In this document: positions 46,011 to 57,047 of the stretch, piece after piece
Position numbering within the stretch: position 1 is the stretch's first letter
How the letters are laid out: every line of letters begins with the position of its first letter
Source: Fusarium oxysporum f. sp. lycopersici 4287
Lineage: Eukaryota; Ascomycota; Sordariomycetes; Hypocreales; Nectriaceae
Reading direction: 5' to 3'
DNA length: 64,000 nucleotides
Assembly: GCF_000149955.1 (NCBI RefSeq)
Contig: NC_030993.1
Coordinates: 2,313,544 to 2,377,543 of the forward strand
Notes under the pieces: generated by a model
Told to the model about the DNA's origin: nothing
The model's input: only the letters and a program-made list of their open reading frames with translations
Databases searched by the model: none
Made by a program: the position numbers and the translations under genes

Positions 46011-48535
46011 TGCCACTAGAGGGGTGACTGAAAGGCTGTAAAAGACTGCAAGGTGGCCGAGGCCGTTAAAGAATGTGTGATGATACGATTATCAAAGAAA
46101 GGACGCAAACCAAAGTTTGCAATGAGGCCTGGGACCGAGCCGTCTCGAATTTACTGCCAACAGAGCTGATGGGAAAGACAGAGAGGAACATCGGGGAAGA
46201 GAGGGAAAGCCATTTATTATGAAGGGAACTACCACTCGGAAATTTCTGCCCTAGACGCATCTCATCACGGCCAAAGCCATCTCAGCTGTTGGTTTCCAGC
46301 CATTTGAACCGGTGTTTGCCTATCTAGGACATAGTAAGAAGTCTTCTCGCTAGAGGAGGACCATTTAGACGTAAACCCCTGGGGTTGTCGATGGGGTACG
46401 GCGAAATCGGCGGCATCGTGCAAAGTAATCTCCGCCTTGGAACAGCAGAAGAAGAAGCCTCTTCTGTAAACTCTTGCAGTTCAGACACCTGAAGGAGGCT
46501 ATTGATTTCAGGAACAGGCTAAGCGTTGGTCGAGAGTGGACTTGGGCGGCTGAGGGACTATCGAAAATGGGCGTCTGAGCCGCGTAGCCGATGTGCCAAG
46601 GTGAGAATGGGGACGGTGATAAGGTAGATTCAGCCGCTAAGCTGCGTTTATGGTGTCATTATACCACACTATGGTTGATATGGGAAACGGTTCAGAGGGG
46701 AATTATGGAAATTGGATCTTGGCAGGCCAATGATTCCCATCTAAGGCTGAGAGATGGAGATGGTTGATGTCTGTTTGGAGACGGCGCCAACATCAAGGTG
46801 TCTGGTCACTACGGCGAAGGTGTAAGTCTTAGGGGTAGTATGGGTGGGGATAGGGAATTGACTCGGTTCGATTATCTCCGAGTATGCATGTTTAGAGTGT
46901 CGTTGGTCCGATTACGCAGTTGATAATTCGGTCGAGGGGCTTAGCCCAGTGTCCATGGAAGTGAGTTCGCAGGGATAGGCTCTGGTGACAAGAAGGTTTT
47001 CACATGTATCACTTTGTCTCTGTCTCTAGGTGAAGAAACTCAAGTCATTACAACTGACTTTTACTGCAAAATATTTCAGTGTGATGAAAGAGACTGAGAG
47101 GGGCTGTCACTCGATGTTGGTATCTACCCCTGTTGCACGTGGAGTCGAAGACTAAGCGACAGAGCTAGTGGTTTCTGCATCTAAATCGACCAATAGCGTG
47201 TTGTGTTACGCTGTAGGGCTAAACTTTTAGCGCAGCTACCCACCTCGTCACCGCTCCTGATTTCCACTTCGAGCAAACCCCTGATGCGTCCGGAGGTTTT
47301 GGCCAGTAGTTTAATCACAGAAGTGACGGCTTGTGCCCTAGAGACTTGGCGGTGGTAGAGCGTGAACCCCTGATGATGAGAAGGGTTCAGGCTTGACATC
47401 TACCTACCACGTTGGGAGATTGCCGATCCGGGGCCAGTCCCTGCCTTTGATCGACATTTTTCGCTTTCTTCCGAGTGGCATTGATCTGTTAATGACATCA
47501 AATGCTGTCACTATACATCATCAGATTCATGGCCAGATAAAAACCGTTGTTGAAGAGAGTGGCTGGCTTAATGGCTGTGAAAAGGAGTCGAATAATACTC
47601 CGAAGCGTCGTCAGCTTAGCCTTGAGTGTGGCTTTCTTTCCTCTTTCTTTTTTATGAGCCTAGAACTCATAGTCTCATCTTTCAACCACACGCTAACCAT
47701 CTTGTCAGCTAGTCCAATACTTTTCCAATATTCCAGGCTTTTCAGCTTGGCCGGTTTTTAGAAAAAGCACGTTCGTGGTGTTTATTGGTATTGCTTATAA
47801 TTGATGCAATGCCCCCTGAGAGATGGTTATTTACCAAAGCTCACCAATTGCCAGTATGGTTTTGCTCCCATTCTCATTACACAACTTTCTCACTGGGCCA
47901 TCTCTCACCAAATCACCGCGTGTTGCTTGGCAGTCGATATAAAATCTCCACCTGCAAAGGCCGTCCCTTGCACCGTCTGGAGGCCTACTTTTACCAATCA
48001 CCATTCGATACCAGGATTTCTTTCTTTCTGACCTCAGCGTGCTACACATCGTGACTCTCGACTCTCTGCCAGAACGTATCTTCAATTCACCCCATTACTA
48101 CCTTTTGGCTATGTTCTTTTGATTGTCGAGTCATCTGTTAGTCGGCGATCCTCTTTCGAAATGTCCGAGGATGGTCCATAAATGCTTGGGCCAACAAATG
48201 TCACTCTTGGTGCTTTGTTGGACACATGGATTAACCTACCACTCAACAGGGCATAAGACGGATTTGATCCGCTCCCCACTGCTTTATCACGAGGTGGATA
48301 AGGATGATTTTAGTAGGTAGTTCGCCAACAGCGAAAATCCTTTCCAAAACTTACAATCCACTTGTTGGAGACTTTGTAAGGACAACTTCAAAATGGAACG
48401 GGTTCTTTTTAACATGGTAAGAAATAAATTTTACTGATTCACGCTAAATACATCTAGAGACTTCTATTGGTCGTAATGCTACCATTTTCCTGTCCAAATA
48501 GCTTCCCGGGCTCGGGCAGAGTTGTCAGCCTGTGC
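46011..48535. other. Gene-free region: chitinase promoter and pirin 3' side
   Basis: 2.5 kb with no supported gene. Several open frames on both strands at 47.4-48.1 kb overlap and have no domains. Chitinase regulatory sequence probably lies at 46.0-47.2 kb. Confidence 0.5.
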
Positions 48536-49567
48536 TTAAGCAGTATCAAGAACGACAACCTCGGCCTCGGCCTCACCAATGCTCTCAACGGCGAGCTTGT
48601 CACCGGCATTGACACCATCAATGAAGGCACCATCACCCTCGTGAATCTCGGAATCCTCCCGGCCATCCAGGCGGATCTTGGCCTTTCCTCCCTTGGTCAT
48701 GGGCACATGCACATAGACCTTTCTCTTCGTTTGCTCAGTAGCGCCTCCACCGACGGTCCACTCAAACTTCTTGCTTGGCTCGATGATACCGGCGGCCATG
48801 ACAAAGTCGGCGTGGATGGGGATGGTGCCGGGGATGACAGGCTCAGCGTCCTTCTCCTGTTGGACTGTAGCTTCCTCGCCTCCTTTGAGAGGGCTCAGGA
48901 TCTTGACAAAGTCTTGTCTCTTGGACTCATCGCTGAAGTGACGGGTGTGGTATCGGGGGGTAAGACCACGCTTCCAGGGGATGGCCCAGATCTGAAGAAA
49001 GTGGACTGTGTCTGACTTGTGTTCGTTGAATTCCGAGTGGGCAATGCCAGTTCCACCAGTGGTGAACTGGACATCTCCACGATGCATGCGGTAGAACTTG
49101 TCAGACTGTCCTCCCTCCTTGCCCTTGGTGAGCATTGAGTCTCGGTGTGTGAGCTCTCCTGAAAGGATGTAGCTAAAGATCTCAAAGTCCCGGTGAGGGT
49201 GAGTAGGGAAACCCGAGTTGGCCTTTACTCGGTCCTCATTGAGGACGCGAAGAGAACCAAAGTGACTGAACCTCGGATCATACCAGTCGGCGAAAGAAAA
49301 ACTATGGTAAGTGTTCAACCAGCCATGATCACTATGACCTCTGCTGCTGGAGCGATGAGGAGTGATCTTTGCGTGACGGAGAGACTTGGACATGTTCTTT
49401 GCGGCGTTCATTTGACTCTGAGTAGTTGAGGTAATTGTTGTAGTTTTGTTTGTGAAAATGTTTGTTGTAAGTTGTTGAATGTGAGTGAAGTAGTTGCTTG
49501 GATAGATGATGATGAGGATGGAAATTGTAGCGACGAAAATCGCAATCAAGGGACTGACGCGAAACAT
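48536..49567 (-). CDS. Pirin family protein (cupin) with N-terminal hydrophobic extension
   Basis: A metal-binding bicupin; pirins act as redox-sensing nuclear cofactors or quercetinases. Single exon, 343 residues. The metal-binding His/Glu set is visible: FPTHPHRDFEIFSYILSGEL (three ligands) and GTGIAHSEFNEH. Also GWLNTYHSFSFADWYDPRFS, and FLQIWAIPWKRGLTPRYH late in the first domain. From the first ATG there is a membrane-like segment, SPLIAIFVATISILIIIYPS (residues 5-24), which ordinary pirins lack. In-frame Met53 (49411) and Met59 (49393) begin just before SLRHAKITPHRSS, where typical pirins start, so two isoforms are possible. Confidence 0.93.
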   Translation of the reverse strand: MFRVSPLIAIFVATISILIIIYPSNYFTHIQQLTTNIFTNKTTTITSTTQSQMNAAKNMSKSLRHAKITPHRSSSRGHSDHGWLNTYHSFSFADWYDPRFSHFGSLRVLNEDRVKANSGFPTHPHRDFEIFSYILSGELTHRDSMLTKGKEGGQSDKFYRMHRGDVQFTTGGTGIAHSEFNEHKSDTVHFLQIWAIPWKRGLTPRYHTRHFSDESKRQDFVKILSPLKGGEEATVQQEKDAEPVIPGTIPIHADFVMAAGIIEPSKKFEWTVGGGATEQTKRKVYVHVPMTKGGKAKIRLDGREDSEIHEGDGAFIDGVNAGDKLAVESIGEAEAEVVVLDTA

Positions 49568-49786
49568 ATATAGACGAAATCACCGAATTCACGAGAATGT
49601 GCCTGCATGAAAATAGATTCGATTGATGATGATTGAAAAACGCTGACAAGATATAGCTAAGTATGCTTTGCTGTGTAATTGACTTTGTAATGATTGCTCA
49701 GCGATTTGGTTCGCTGCTACGCAATAATGTGGGGTAAATAGAAAGCTTTTGGTGATTATCTCAGGCTTACACAGACACTACTAATC

Positions 49787-49803
49787 TCACGTGACGTGAC
49801 GTC
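49787..49803. promoter_or_regulatory. E-box / CRE-like cluster
   Basis: tcacgtgacgtgacgtc contains the palindrome TCACGTGA and two overlapping GTGACGT sites, as bound by bHLH and bZIP factors. It lies 220 nt upstream of the pirin start. Function is inferred. Confidence 0.4.
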
Positions 49804-50290
49804 TATCGTTTTCGCCAATCGAGGTGAGCTTTGGGCACACGCTACCACCAAGTCACCCTCCAATGACGAAGCTGGCATTTGATGGAAGCTCAATTGGAGG
49901 GGGCAGTGGAGTACGATTCGACTAAGTTCTCGAATGAAAACCAATTCAGCCTCGAACTATGAATACGATATGCGAGCTTTTTCTTATTAGACAGAACAAA
50001 AGACTGGACGACACTCGACTGAGAGCTGATTGGTCCAAGCCCTTGGTTGCTGATTCTCCCTTTCCATAGCCAACCACCACTTGTTCGTTTTACGAGATAC
50101 AACATCCATCCCTTCGGCATCATAACAAGCAATCTTTTTTGTAGTTGCCAATTGGCGATCGTTCCAAGAATCTGGATACGGGTTCTTTCAGCTCCCTACC
50201 ACGTTCGGTAAGGGTATCCGATTTTCTGCTCCATGAGGGGTGCCTCTCCCTTGTTGGCTTGGTCACCATGACGCAGAGTACAAACAAATC

Positions 50291-50407
50291 TAAGGCCTGT
50301 TAGGCAGACTGATTGCCTTCCTTTTTGTTGTTTGCAGTTATATAGGTTGCCCTTAAGGCAATCTATAGAACTGTCTAGTATTCTAGCCTGCCTATATAAG
50401 GCCTGGC
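50291..50407. repeat. Nested inverted-repeat (MITE-like or hairpin) element
   Basis: The outer arms are taaggcctgttaggcag (50291-50307) and an imperfect reverse complement at 50385-50405 (aggcct and taggcag cores preserved). The inner arms gattgcctt (50311-50319) and aaggcaatc (50355-50363) are exact reverse complements. No coding sequence. Confidence 0.5.
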
Positions 50408-51862
50408 TTCTTCTCTGTATGTAGATGAATCAAGATGCATCTTACATCTCTTCTAGGCTCAGCCCTTCCAATACCAGCCTCTTAGAGGGCAAGACGGACA
50501 TGTCAAGGATTGAAAGAATGAATGATCCCAGTCTGTCCATTAATCTTGGCTGTCAATGTTGCATGTGCCTTGCATGAGGAGGCAGGAAATGCGGCTCGTG
50601 CCCTTGGAATGGGTTAGGTGGATTGATGATGGTGGAGTATGAGCTTCAGCTGTGTAAGCCAAGAGCTCAGCTTGCTTTAGTGTCATTGAAGCGTTTGACA
50701 TCAGTGATATTTATGTCCAATCACTTTGAGTTATCCTATTCATGTAGTCAAGGTCTCTAACTATTTCCTTCATCTCAAGCTACCTAGCATAACCAACATT
50801 GAGCATTGTTTATGTTACACGCATCTCGAAGCTCTGATTATAGGATCTCACCACCACAACCAAGAAGAGATAGAGTTACACGAGACCAAAATCAGGAACA
50901 CAATACGCCTGAAACGATTGATCTGATTTTAAGGATAAAGAGGCAGGTAATCTAAATTCTAGTAGAAGCTGGGTTAGATGTCAAGCTGGTTGTTCCAGAT
51001 AACTTTTGAGGTGGTTGGTCATGTCTCAGACCCCTGTCCATCGTGATAGGCGGCACAAATATCATGTCACCATAGCTGATCGATTTTTTCAGACAATTAA
51101 ATGTGGATGTTCGATAGTCCAAGTCAATTGAAACACATTGAGAATAGCTCGTGTTCATGACCGTTGACAACATTCATTTGTGGACTTCACATGCAACCCA
51201 TTTAACTCAATTGAGGATGGACCATCTCACACCGTCATAGCAAGTTCCCGACGGGCCGTGTGAACTATACCTCTATAGGCTTAGTTACACCTTGTGCTGG
51301 CCTTGTTCAGTGTGTTGTCCAACGAAAAGCGCTGTGACAACACAGCAGTTCAGCTGCATTATCGCCTGAGGTGAGAACACGGGTGCCAATTCTTGTGTGC
51401 CCAACATAATCGTGTCTCTCTCTTGAGTACAAAAGCACAGGTAATTCTCAAATCAAGTCTTTTTCAAACCTTTTCCAAGTCTGTGTATCCGACTTTCTTC
51501 CTTTTCTTTTGGTAAGTCTCAACCCTCGATCCCTGTCTCAGACACCCAATCCTTCTTTGGTGGGGCAAAAGAGGCTGGGAATGGCATCGTCTACCTAGGT
51601 AGTATTACCAGCCTCTCCAAGGAACCCAACCTCGCGCAAAGAATCCTCATAGTCCAACCATATCTCATTCTTCTCTCTTAGCTTGCAGTATGCACTTGCT
51701 GTCCTTCTTCTCGCATCTTGTTTTGTGATATCAATTGGTCAAAACGAGCTTGTGTGTTGTATGTGAGTGTGGAGTGGGAAGAAGTCGGTCTGCATTCCAA
51801 GTTTTACACCCTCTCTCAGTCTGTTGCTCTTGATCTCGCCCAGAAAAAGAACCAGAACAAGA

Positions 51863-51962
51863 ATGAACTTCCAAAACTTCAACTTCGACTTTGTGGAAGT
51901 ACCTCGTACGTGACACTATCACACCCTCTTTTGTTTGTCTGGTCTCATTTCGAAACCAAGAC

Positions 51963-51996
<34 letters not shown>

Positions 51997-54730
51997 TTAC
52001 ATTGCACTACACTACTATACACCTACACTCACTACACTTACATACATACATCTACACCAACACCACCCACACACGTACGCACGCACGCACGCACGCACAC
52101 TTGGCACTTAACTGGCTTCGTCTGTCGGTGTCGCTGACGGGTCTACCATTACAGGTCAAGGTCCTCCAAAGAGGCAGACTCCTGGTCAACAGTCAATTGA
52201 CGACGACGATCAATCATCTCAACCAATTCTTCACCCATATTATGATCTTAGACAGCGTGTAGGACGAAACTCTACCAATCCGTCAGCATCACCGCCTGGT
52301 GCTCTATTCTTTGCTCCATCACCTCCTTCTCTGCCACCATCAAAGGTCACAGCCTCGACAGCTGAGATCTACGGCCCCGAACGATTATTCGGTTCTGATC
52401 TTCCTGGAGGGTTTGCGGCACCTACACCACCAACGCAGACGCATCACACTGCACCGCCTGTCGCTCCTCCAGCTGCTCCAACTGCACCTACAGCTCCTAC
52501 ACCTGGGTCTGTTCGATTCGACGAGGCTCAATTAGCCATGTTCGCCGCCGAGAACGCAGCTCGCATGGCGAGTATCAAGGACGAGTTGACAATAGCCGCT
52601 GGCAAGGTCACTCCCGGCGTTGACGATACACCATATATTCAATACGCTCTCGAGGCTCTCACGAGAAATCACGGCGGTCCTTCTGCTGCGCATTTCCCTT
52701 CCGGATCTTCGAATGACTATGAGGAGGACTACCCACAACCAAGACGGTACGCCGATGAGGAGATGGCGAGGGGATACCCTCAATTGACACAACCGGAGCC
52801 CGCTTACGTTGAAGATCGTTTACCAGAACCGATCGAGACGCAAGCTCCTCGCTACGAGATGCCCGATACCTCCGCGCACCCTGCGTCAAATGCTCGGCAT
52901 CACAACGAGCCCGTTGCTCATCACAATGCACCAGCCGTTCCTCAGTCACCAACTCCTTCAGATCACTCTGAGCCTGACCAGTTCGCTCAGAGGGAGAAGG
53001 CTCGCCCTCGATCCATCCCCATTGACCGAGCGCATCCTCCTCTCGTCTTCAAGCCTGCCATTCTTCGACCAGTCTTTATGTGCATCTTTGCCTTGTTGTG
53101 TTTACTCATGATAGCCGCCCTCATCTTCTGCGCTGTCTACTCACAAAAAGATGGTGGTTTCACTCCATATCCTGGAAGTATCTACAGCGGTCAATACTTT
53201 TTGTTCAGAATCTTGCCTCAAATATTCGCAGGAATCATCTTAATCTACGCCCAATCTATCGTCACTGCTTCAATGCGAACTATACCATTCACCGCCATGG
53301 CTGATGCTGAGCCCCGAGAACGATATCTCGCACTCTTCCGACGATTGCGTCCTCTAACATTTCTCATTCCATCGTTCACAGGACCCTGGCAATTCCAGTT
53401 CTTCAGCGTGTGCACATGGCTCGCTAATTTCACGATCCCTCTAATGAGCACAGCCTTCTCATGCATCTTCAAGGACCAGGGTTGGGTATGGGCTGCAGTT
53501 CAGGGTATTGCTTGGACACTTGTCGCGCTCTACATCTTGATGCTGGCAGCCACCATCGCTTTGACGATGTTCTGGCGCAATCGGTGGACGGGGCTCTTGT
53601 GGGATATTCGATCTGTGGGACATCTTCTCCCCCTGTTAAGTCAAAGCAACACTGCCAGTAGCTACAACAGCCCGGAGGTTATCCAGCGCAGCTCTGTATT
53701 GCAGGACCAACTTCGACAGCGTGTTCTTGACCGACTCGGATACTGGCAGATGGATGGCCAGCAAGGTGGCGTGTGGTACGGCATCGGATCTGTTGGTGAC
53801 GGTGGTCACACTGATTACAGAACCTACGACCTCGTCCTCAAGAAGCCCGAAATCTCGCCTGCGTCTTCTCTCGATGACCTTGAGGCTGAGGTTCGCCACT
53901 ATAGGTACACGCCTATCGCCTTGCGCACTTCCGTAATTCTGGGCTCAGTCATCTTCATGACCCTCCTTATCCTCGCAATTGTTCTCGTCTCCTTCTTGCC
54001 CCAGACTCGACTGGACCAGGGATACTTCCCTCAAGTCCCTGCCCGACCTGGGGCCGGAGCTTTCTCTGCGGCCAACTTCCTCTACGCTTTCATCCCCTCT
54101 CTACTGGGCATGATCATGTTCTTGCTCTTCCAAAGCCTCGACGACGCTCTCCGCATCCACCAGCCCTGGGCAGACATGTCCAAGTCTTCTGGTGAGATTG
54201 CGTCCAAGTCCATCCTCGCCGATTACGCTGCTTGCTACCCCTTCCAGTGTACATGGAAAGCTCTCCGTAACGGCCACTGGCGTGTTGCTGTGACCTCTTT
54301 CATGGCCACAATCTTCATCTTCATCCCCATCCTCGCAGGTGGCCTCTTCATGGCCCTGACCAACTTCCGTGGTCAGGTCAAGATGTTCCCCAACATGCCC
54401 GTCTTCGGCGTTCTCCTCGCCTTTCTCTTCCTCTACCTCGGCTGCCTCTCTCTGATGCTGCCCGGCCGTCAGGCCCTCCGCATCCCTCATCCTGCCGACA
54501 CTCTCGCCGAGATCATTTCTCTCAGCGCAGCTCGGGAGACCGTTTCAGACCCTGCTTTCTTGGCCGTTAGGGACACTGCAGACCTCAAGTCTCGCCTGGG
54601 TCTTGATCGCTCTGATCCTCGTGAGCAGTCAATGTGGTACTTTGGCGTTTCCCGGGACGAGCGCTACGAGAGCGTCCGCCCTATGAAACGATTTACCGAA
54701 AAAAGAATGAGATCTCATAGATCTACTTGA
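51863..54730 (+). CDS. DUF3433 multi-pass membrane protein
   Basis: A fungal-specific membrane family of unknown role. Exon 1 (51863-51905) encodes MNFQNFNFDFVEVP; exon 2 is 52155-54730. Together they give 2619 nt (872 residues). The open frame alone starts at 52538, but the Pro/Ala-rich sequence upstream (from RQGPPKRQTPGQQ) is in frame and spliced to exon 1 by a GTACGT/CAG pair. The N-terminal about 270 residues are disordered (Pro, Gln, His, Ala). Two similar blocks of hydrophobic helices follow: LRPVFMCIFALLCLLMIAAL, then ASMRTIPFTAMADAEPRERY and MSTAFSCIFKDQGWVWAAVQ; and again TSVILGSVIFMTLLILAIVL, FIPSLLGMIMFLLFQSLDDA and FMATIFIFIPILAGGLFMAL. The duplicated layout is characteristic of DUF3433. 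Intact. Confidence 0.85.
51965..51994. repeat. Microsatellite (TACACA)5
   Basis: Five exact TACACA units inside the first intron of the DUF3433 gene. Confidence 0.95.
52077..52096. repeat. Microsatellite (ACGC)5
   Basis: Five ACGC units, 59 nt before the acceptor of the same intron; alternating purine/pyrimidine sequence that can adopt Z-DNA. Confidence 0.95.
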
Positions 54731-55985
54731 TAATGATGCTCATAAGCACGAATTGATGCTGTAATGTTTAAAGGGGGGGTTAATGAGACGGAATGGCATC
54801 TCATGATAAGAACCCAGTCATGATTTGATTGTGTTGCGATACTTGGCTTATTGGACGCGTATGGTTTTGATTGTTTTGGTGTACTCGAAGCGTTTGTTGA
54901 TTTTTACTCGCATGTTATGGCTGCATTGTGTGGGCGTTTTAGAAAAGGGCAAATACTTGGTTGATGTTCACACGTTCACACATTAAAGGATGGCTTGTTT
55001 ATGTACGTTGAAGAGAAGGATATCTTGGGACGAATGGAATGGAAGTATTGGAATGTATCATGTTGCTGGGGAGTCTTGAGGAATTTATCACAGTTTGGAG
55101 AAAAAGTAATGTCTCAGTTGCTTTTAGACTGCTTCTGTTGCGTGTATGGCTGGGGAACTTTAGAGCGGATGAATACGAAAGAAGAGGAGACCATATCTGG
55201 GTCTTCAGACTCCATTATTGTCAATTTTCAGCTGTTATAAGTATCAAGACATGGTCCCAATGCGTATGTGATAATTGTCATGGGCAACGAATGTCTGTGG
55301 TTGGGTGAGACATCGCCAACCACATGAAGGTATTTACAACACCAAAGCGAAGCACATGATCGTATGTCTGAGAACAAGTAGTATGTGGACGTCATCGTCA
55401 AGCTATTTTCATTCGGCAATAACCGTTGGTAGTTTAATCCTATATAAAAGAATTGCTATCATAAAGAACTCCCCGTAGCCTTTTCCTCTTTTGGTCTTCC
55501 CGGACTCAAATCAGGAATGTTCTTTCATGAGAACTCATATCCCGTTAGTTTGAGTGTACCCACACCTTTGTTCGTCAGTCAAAGACCCAGCCGCCTTTTC
55601 CTTGCGCCTGCTCTGAATCTGGTATTCAGGCGAATGCATCTGGCTCAAAGAGCCAAACCCAGTATAACAAAGGAAATAATGAATAACGAGTGGTGGTCCA
55701 CGTGCCACTCGCCCACTCCGAAATTGGGGTTTTTCCGGAACTCCGTGCTGGTTCTCTCGGCATTCATCCGTAAAGAAAGAGAAGAAATAAAGAAAGGTCG
55801 TTATAGTCATTTCGCGTCTGGCAACGTCGATGCGTATAGTGGAGTTGTCCACTTGAGTCATAAATGAGTGTGAAGTTGTCATAGGTCGTAGAGACATCGT
55901 AGTTGGCATCATCATGTACGTGGAAAGAAGGTGGTCGTGAAAAAAATAAAAAGCAAACTGAAGAAAAAGAAAAGTGATGTGGTCA
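54731..55985. other. Convergent spacer
   Basis: 1.25 kb between the 3' ends of the DUF3433 gene and the disordered unknown gene. No supported gene; open frames overlap and lack domains. Confidence 0.55.
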
Positions 55986-57047
55986 TCAGCCTCGACTGCG
56001 TCGTCCTAGCATACGCCCTATGACATCGTTTTGTCTCTTGCGAGGCGATGAAGGTGCAGTTCGCTGGCCTGTCTTTCGTTGGTCACTTCCTGACCGGCGA
56101 TGAAACCAGAATGAGCGGCTCCCAGACTCAGTATCAGAGTCATCATATTCAAAGACTGAGTGGGGCTCGGCCTCCGGTTTCTCTTCCGTCTCTGGTTGTG
56201 GAGTTGGCGGAAGAGGACGCATGCAAGGGAGAGACTTCTTTGAGCGCATCACAGAAGCGGGTGGCTGGGTTTTGGGTGCACAAACATGTCCCGCAGAATG
56301 GCGTAAGGCGGTTTCAGAGTGTGAATTGATCTTTGTGGGTGCCGGGGCTCGCATCTCTTGAGATGTCGTGGGACGTCTGTCCTTTGGTGTAGTAGGTCGG
56401 GTTGAGTCTTGAGAAATAGCAAAGCGTGCAACAAGTGGTGAGTTCTGAAGGGAGCGGAAGATGAAAACCTCTTCGTGGGGACGAGGAGGACGTTGAGGCT
56501 TCTGCCTCACATCTCGAGAGCATTGCCAAGATGGGGTCATTGGTGCATTTCGAGGTGGAAGTGGGAGAGGCTTTGGGAAGGGGGAGTAAGTTGCACTTGA
56601 CTTTCGGCCTTGATTCTGAATGCTCTTGGGGAGAGGCCATGGGTTGATACGGCGCTGCTCAGGCTGCTTCTGTTGTGGCATCTGCTGGATTTGCTGCTTT
56701 TGCTGAATATGTTGTTGGGCTTGTGGGTGAGGAGATGGAATCAAAGCTGGATACTGCTTTCTTGGGTGTGCCTCGAGGTTGTTGCTCTTGCTTGGAAGCC
56801 AGAAGCTATCCCAAAGCTCCGTAGCATGAGCGTGATACTGATAGTCGTCGTCCAGAGAAACTTCCGAGTCTGTTCGGTCGTCGATCAGACTGGGTGAAGA
56901 TCCCTCAGACCCCAATGACGCTCTATCGTCAGAGAAGCGGCTTCGATAGTGCGTTGGGCGTTCCGGCTGTTGAGGATACGAGTAGTTGGTGACAGGGTAA
57001 TACTTTGAGACGAGCTTGAGGTCAGCCAATCTGCTAGAGGACTCCAT
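55986..57047 (-). CDS. Uncharacterised disordered Pro/Gln/Ser-rich protein (353 residues)
   Basis: No family recognised. I start at MESSSRLADLKLVSKYYPV (57047). The frame is open for another 57 codons (to 57218) with hydrophobic sequence, but that is AT-rich and probably leader. The product has an acidic segment (DDRTDSEVSLDDDYQYH), then LWDSFWLPSK, a glutamine-rich tract (QQHIQQKQQIQQMPQQKQ), Pro-rich SH3-type ligands (PFPKPLPLPPRNAPM, RPLPPTP), an acidic/Ser patch (EYDDSDTESGSRSFWFHRR) and a basic tail (RKRQNDVIGRMLGRRSRG). The tail could be a nuclear signal or a membrane-binding patch. Single exon. It is likely a scaffold or adaptor; this is inference. Confidence 0.75.
   Translation of the reverse strand: MESSSRLADLKLVSKYYPVTNYSYPQQPERPTHYRSRFSDDRASLGSEGSSPSLIDDRTDSEVSLDDDYQYHAHATELWDSFWLPSKSNNLEAHPRKQYPALIPSPHPQAQQHIQQKQQIQQMPQQKQPEQRRINPWPLPKSIQNQGRKSSATYSPFPKPLPLPPRNAPMTPSWQCSRDVRQKPQRPPRPHEEVFIFRSLQNSPLVARFAISQDSTRPTTPKDRRPTTSQEMRAPAPTKINSHSETALRHSAGHVCAPKTQPPASVMRSKKSLPCMRPLPPTPQPETEEKPEAEPHSVFEYDDSDTESGSRSFWFHRRSGSDQRKTGQRTAPSSPRKRQNDVIGRMLGRRSRG

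Larger units (their letters stand above)
49568..51862. other. Intergenic region between pirin and the DUF3433 gene
   Basis: 2.3 kb, no gene supported. It contains an E-box/CRE-like cluster (49787-49803) upstream of pirin, a nested inverted-repeat element (50291-50407), and a CT-rich leader upstream of the plus-strand gene. Confidence 0.6.

Noticed and set aside
46066..46260. Signal-peptide exon for the chitinase in the 64-codon minus frame
   Set aside because: It opens into a different frame with no suitable donor, and its hydrophobic part is at the wrong end.
55517..55867. A 116-codon plus-strand gene in the 55-kb spacer
   Set aside because: It is overlapped by a similarly long minus-strand frame, has no domain, and lies between two convergent 3' ends.
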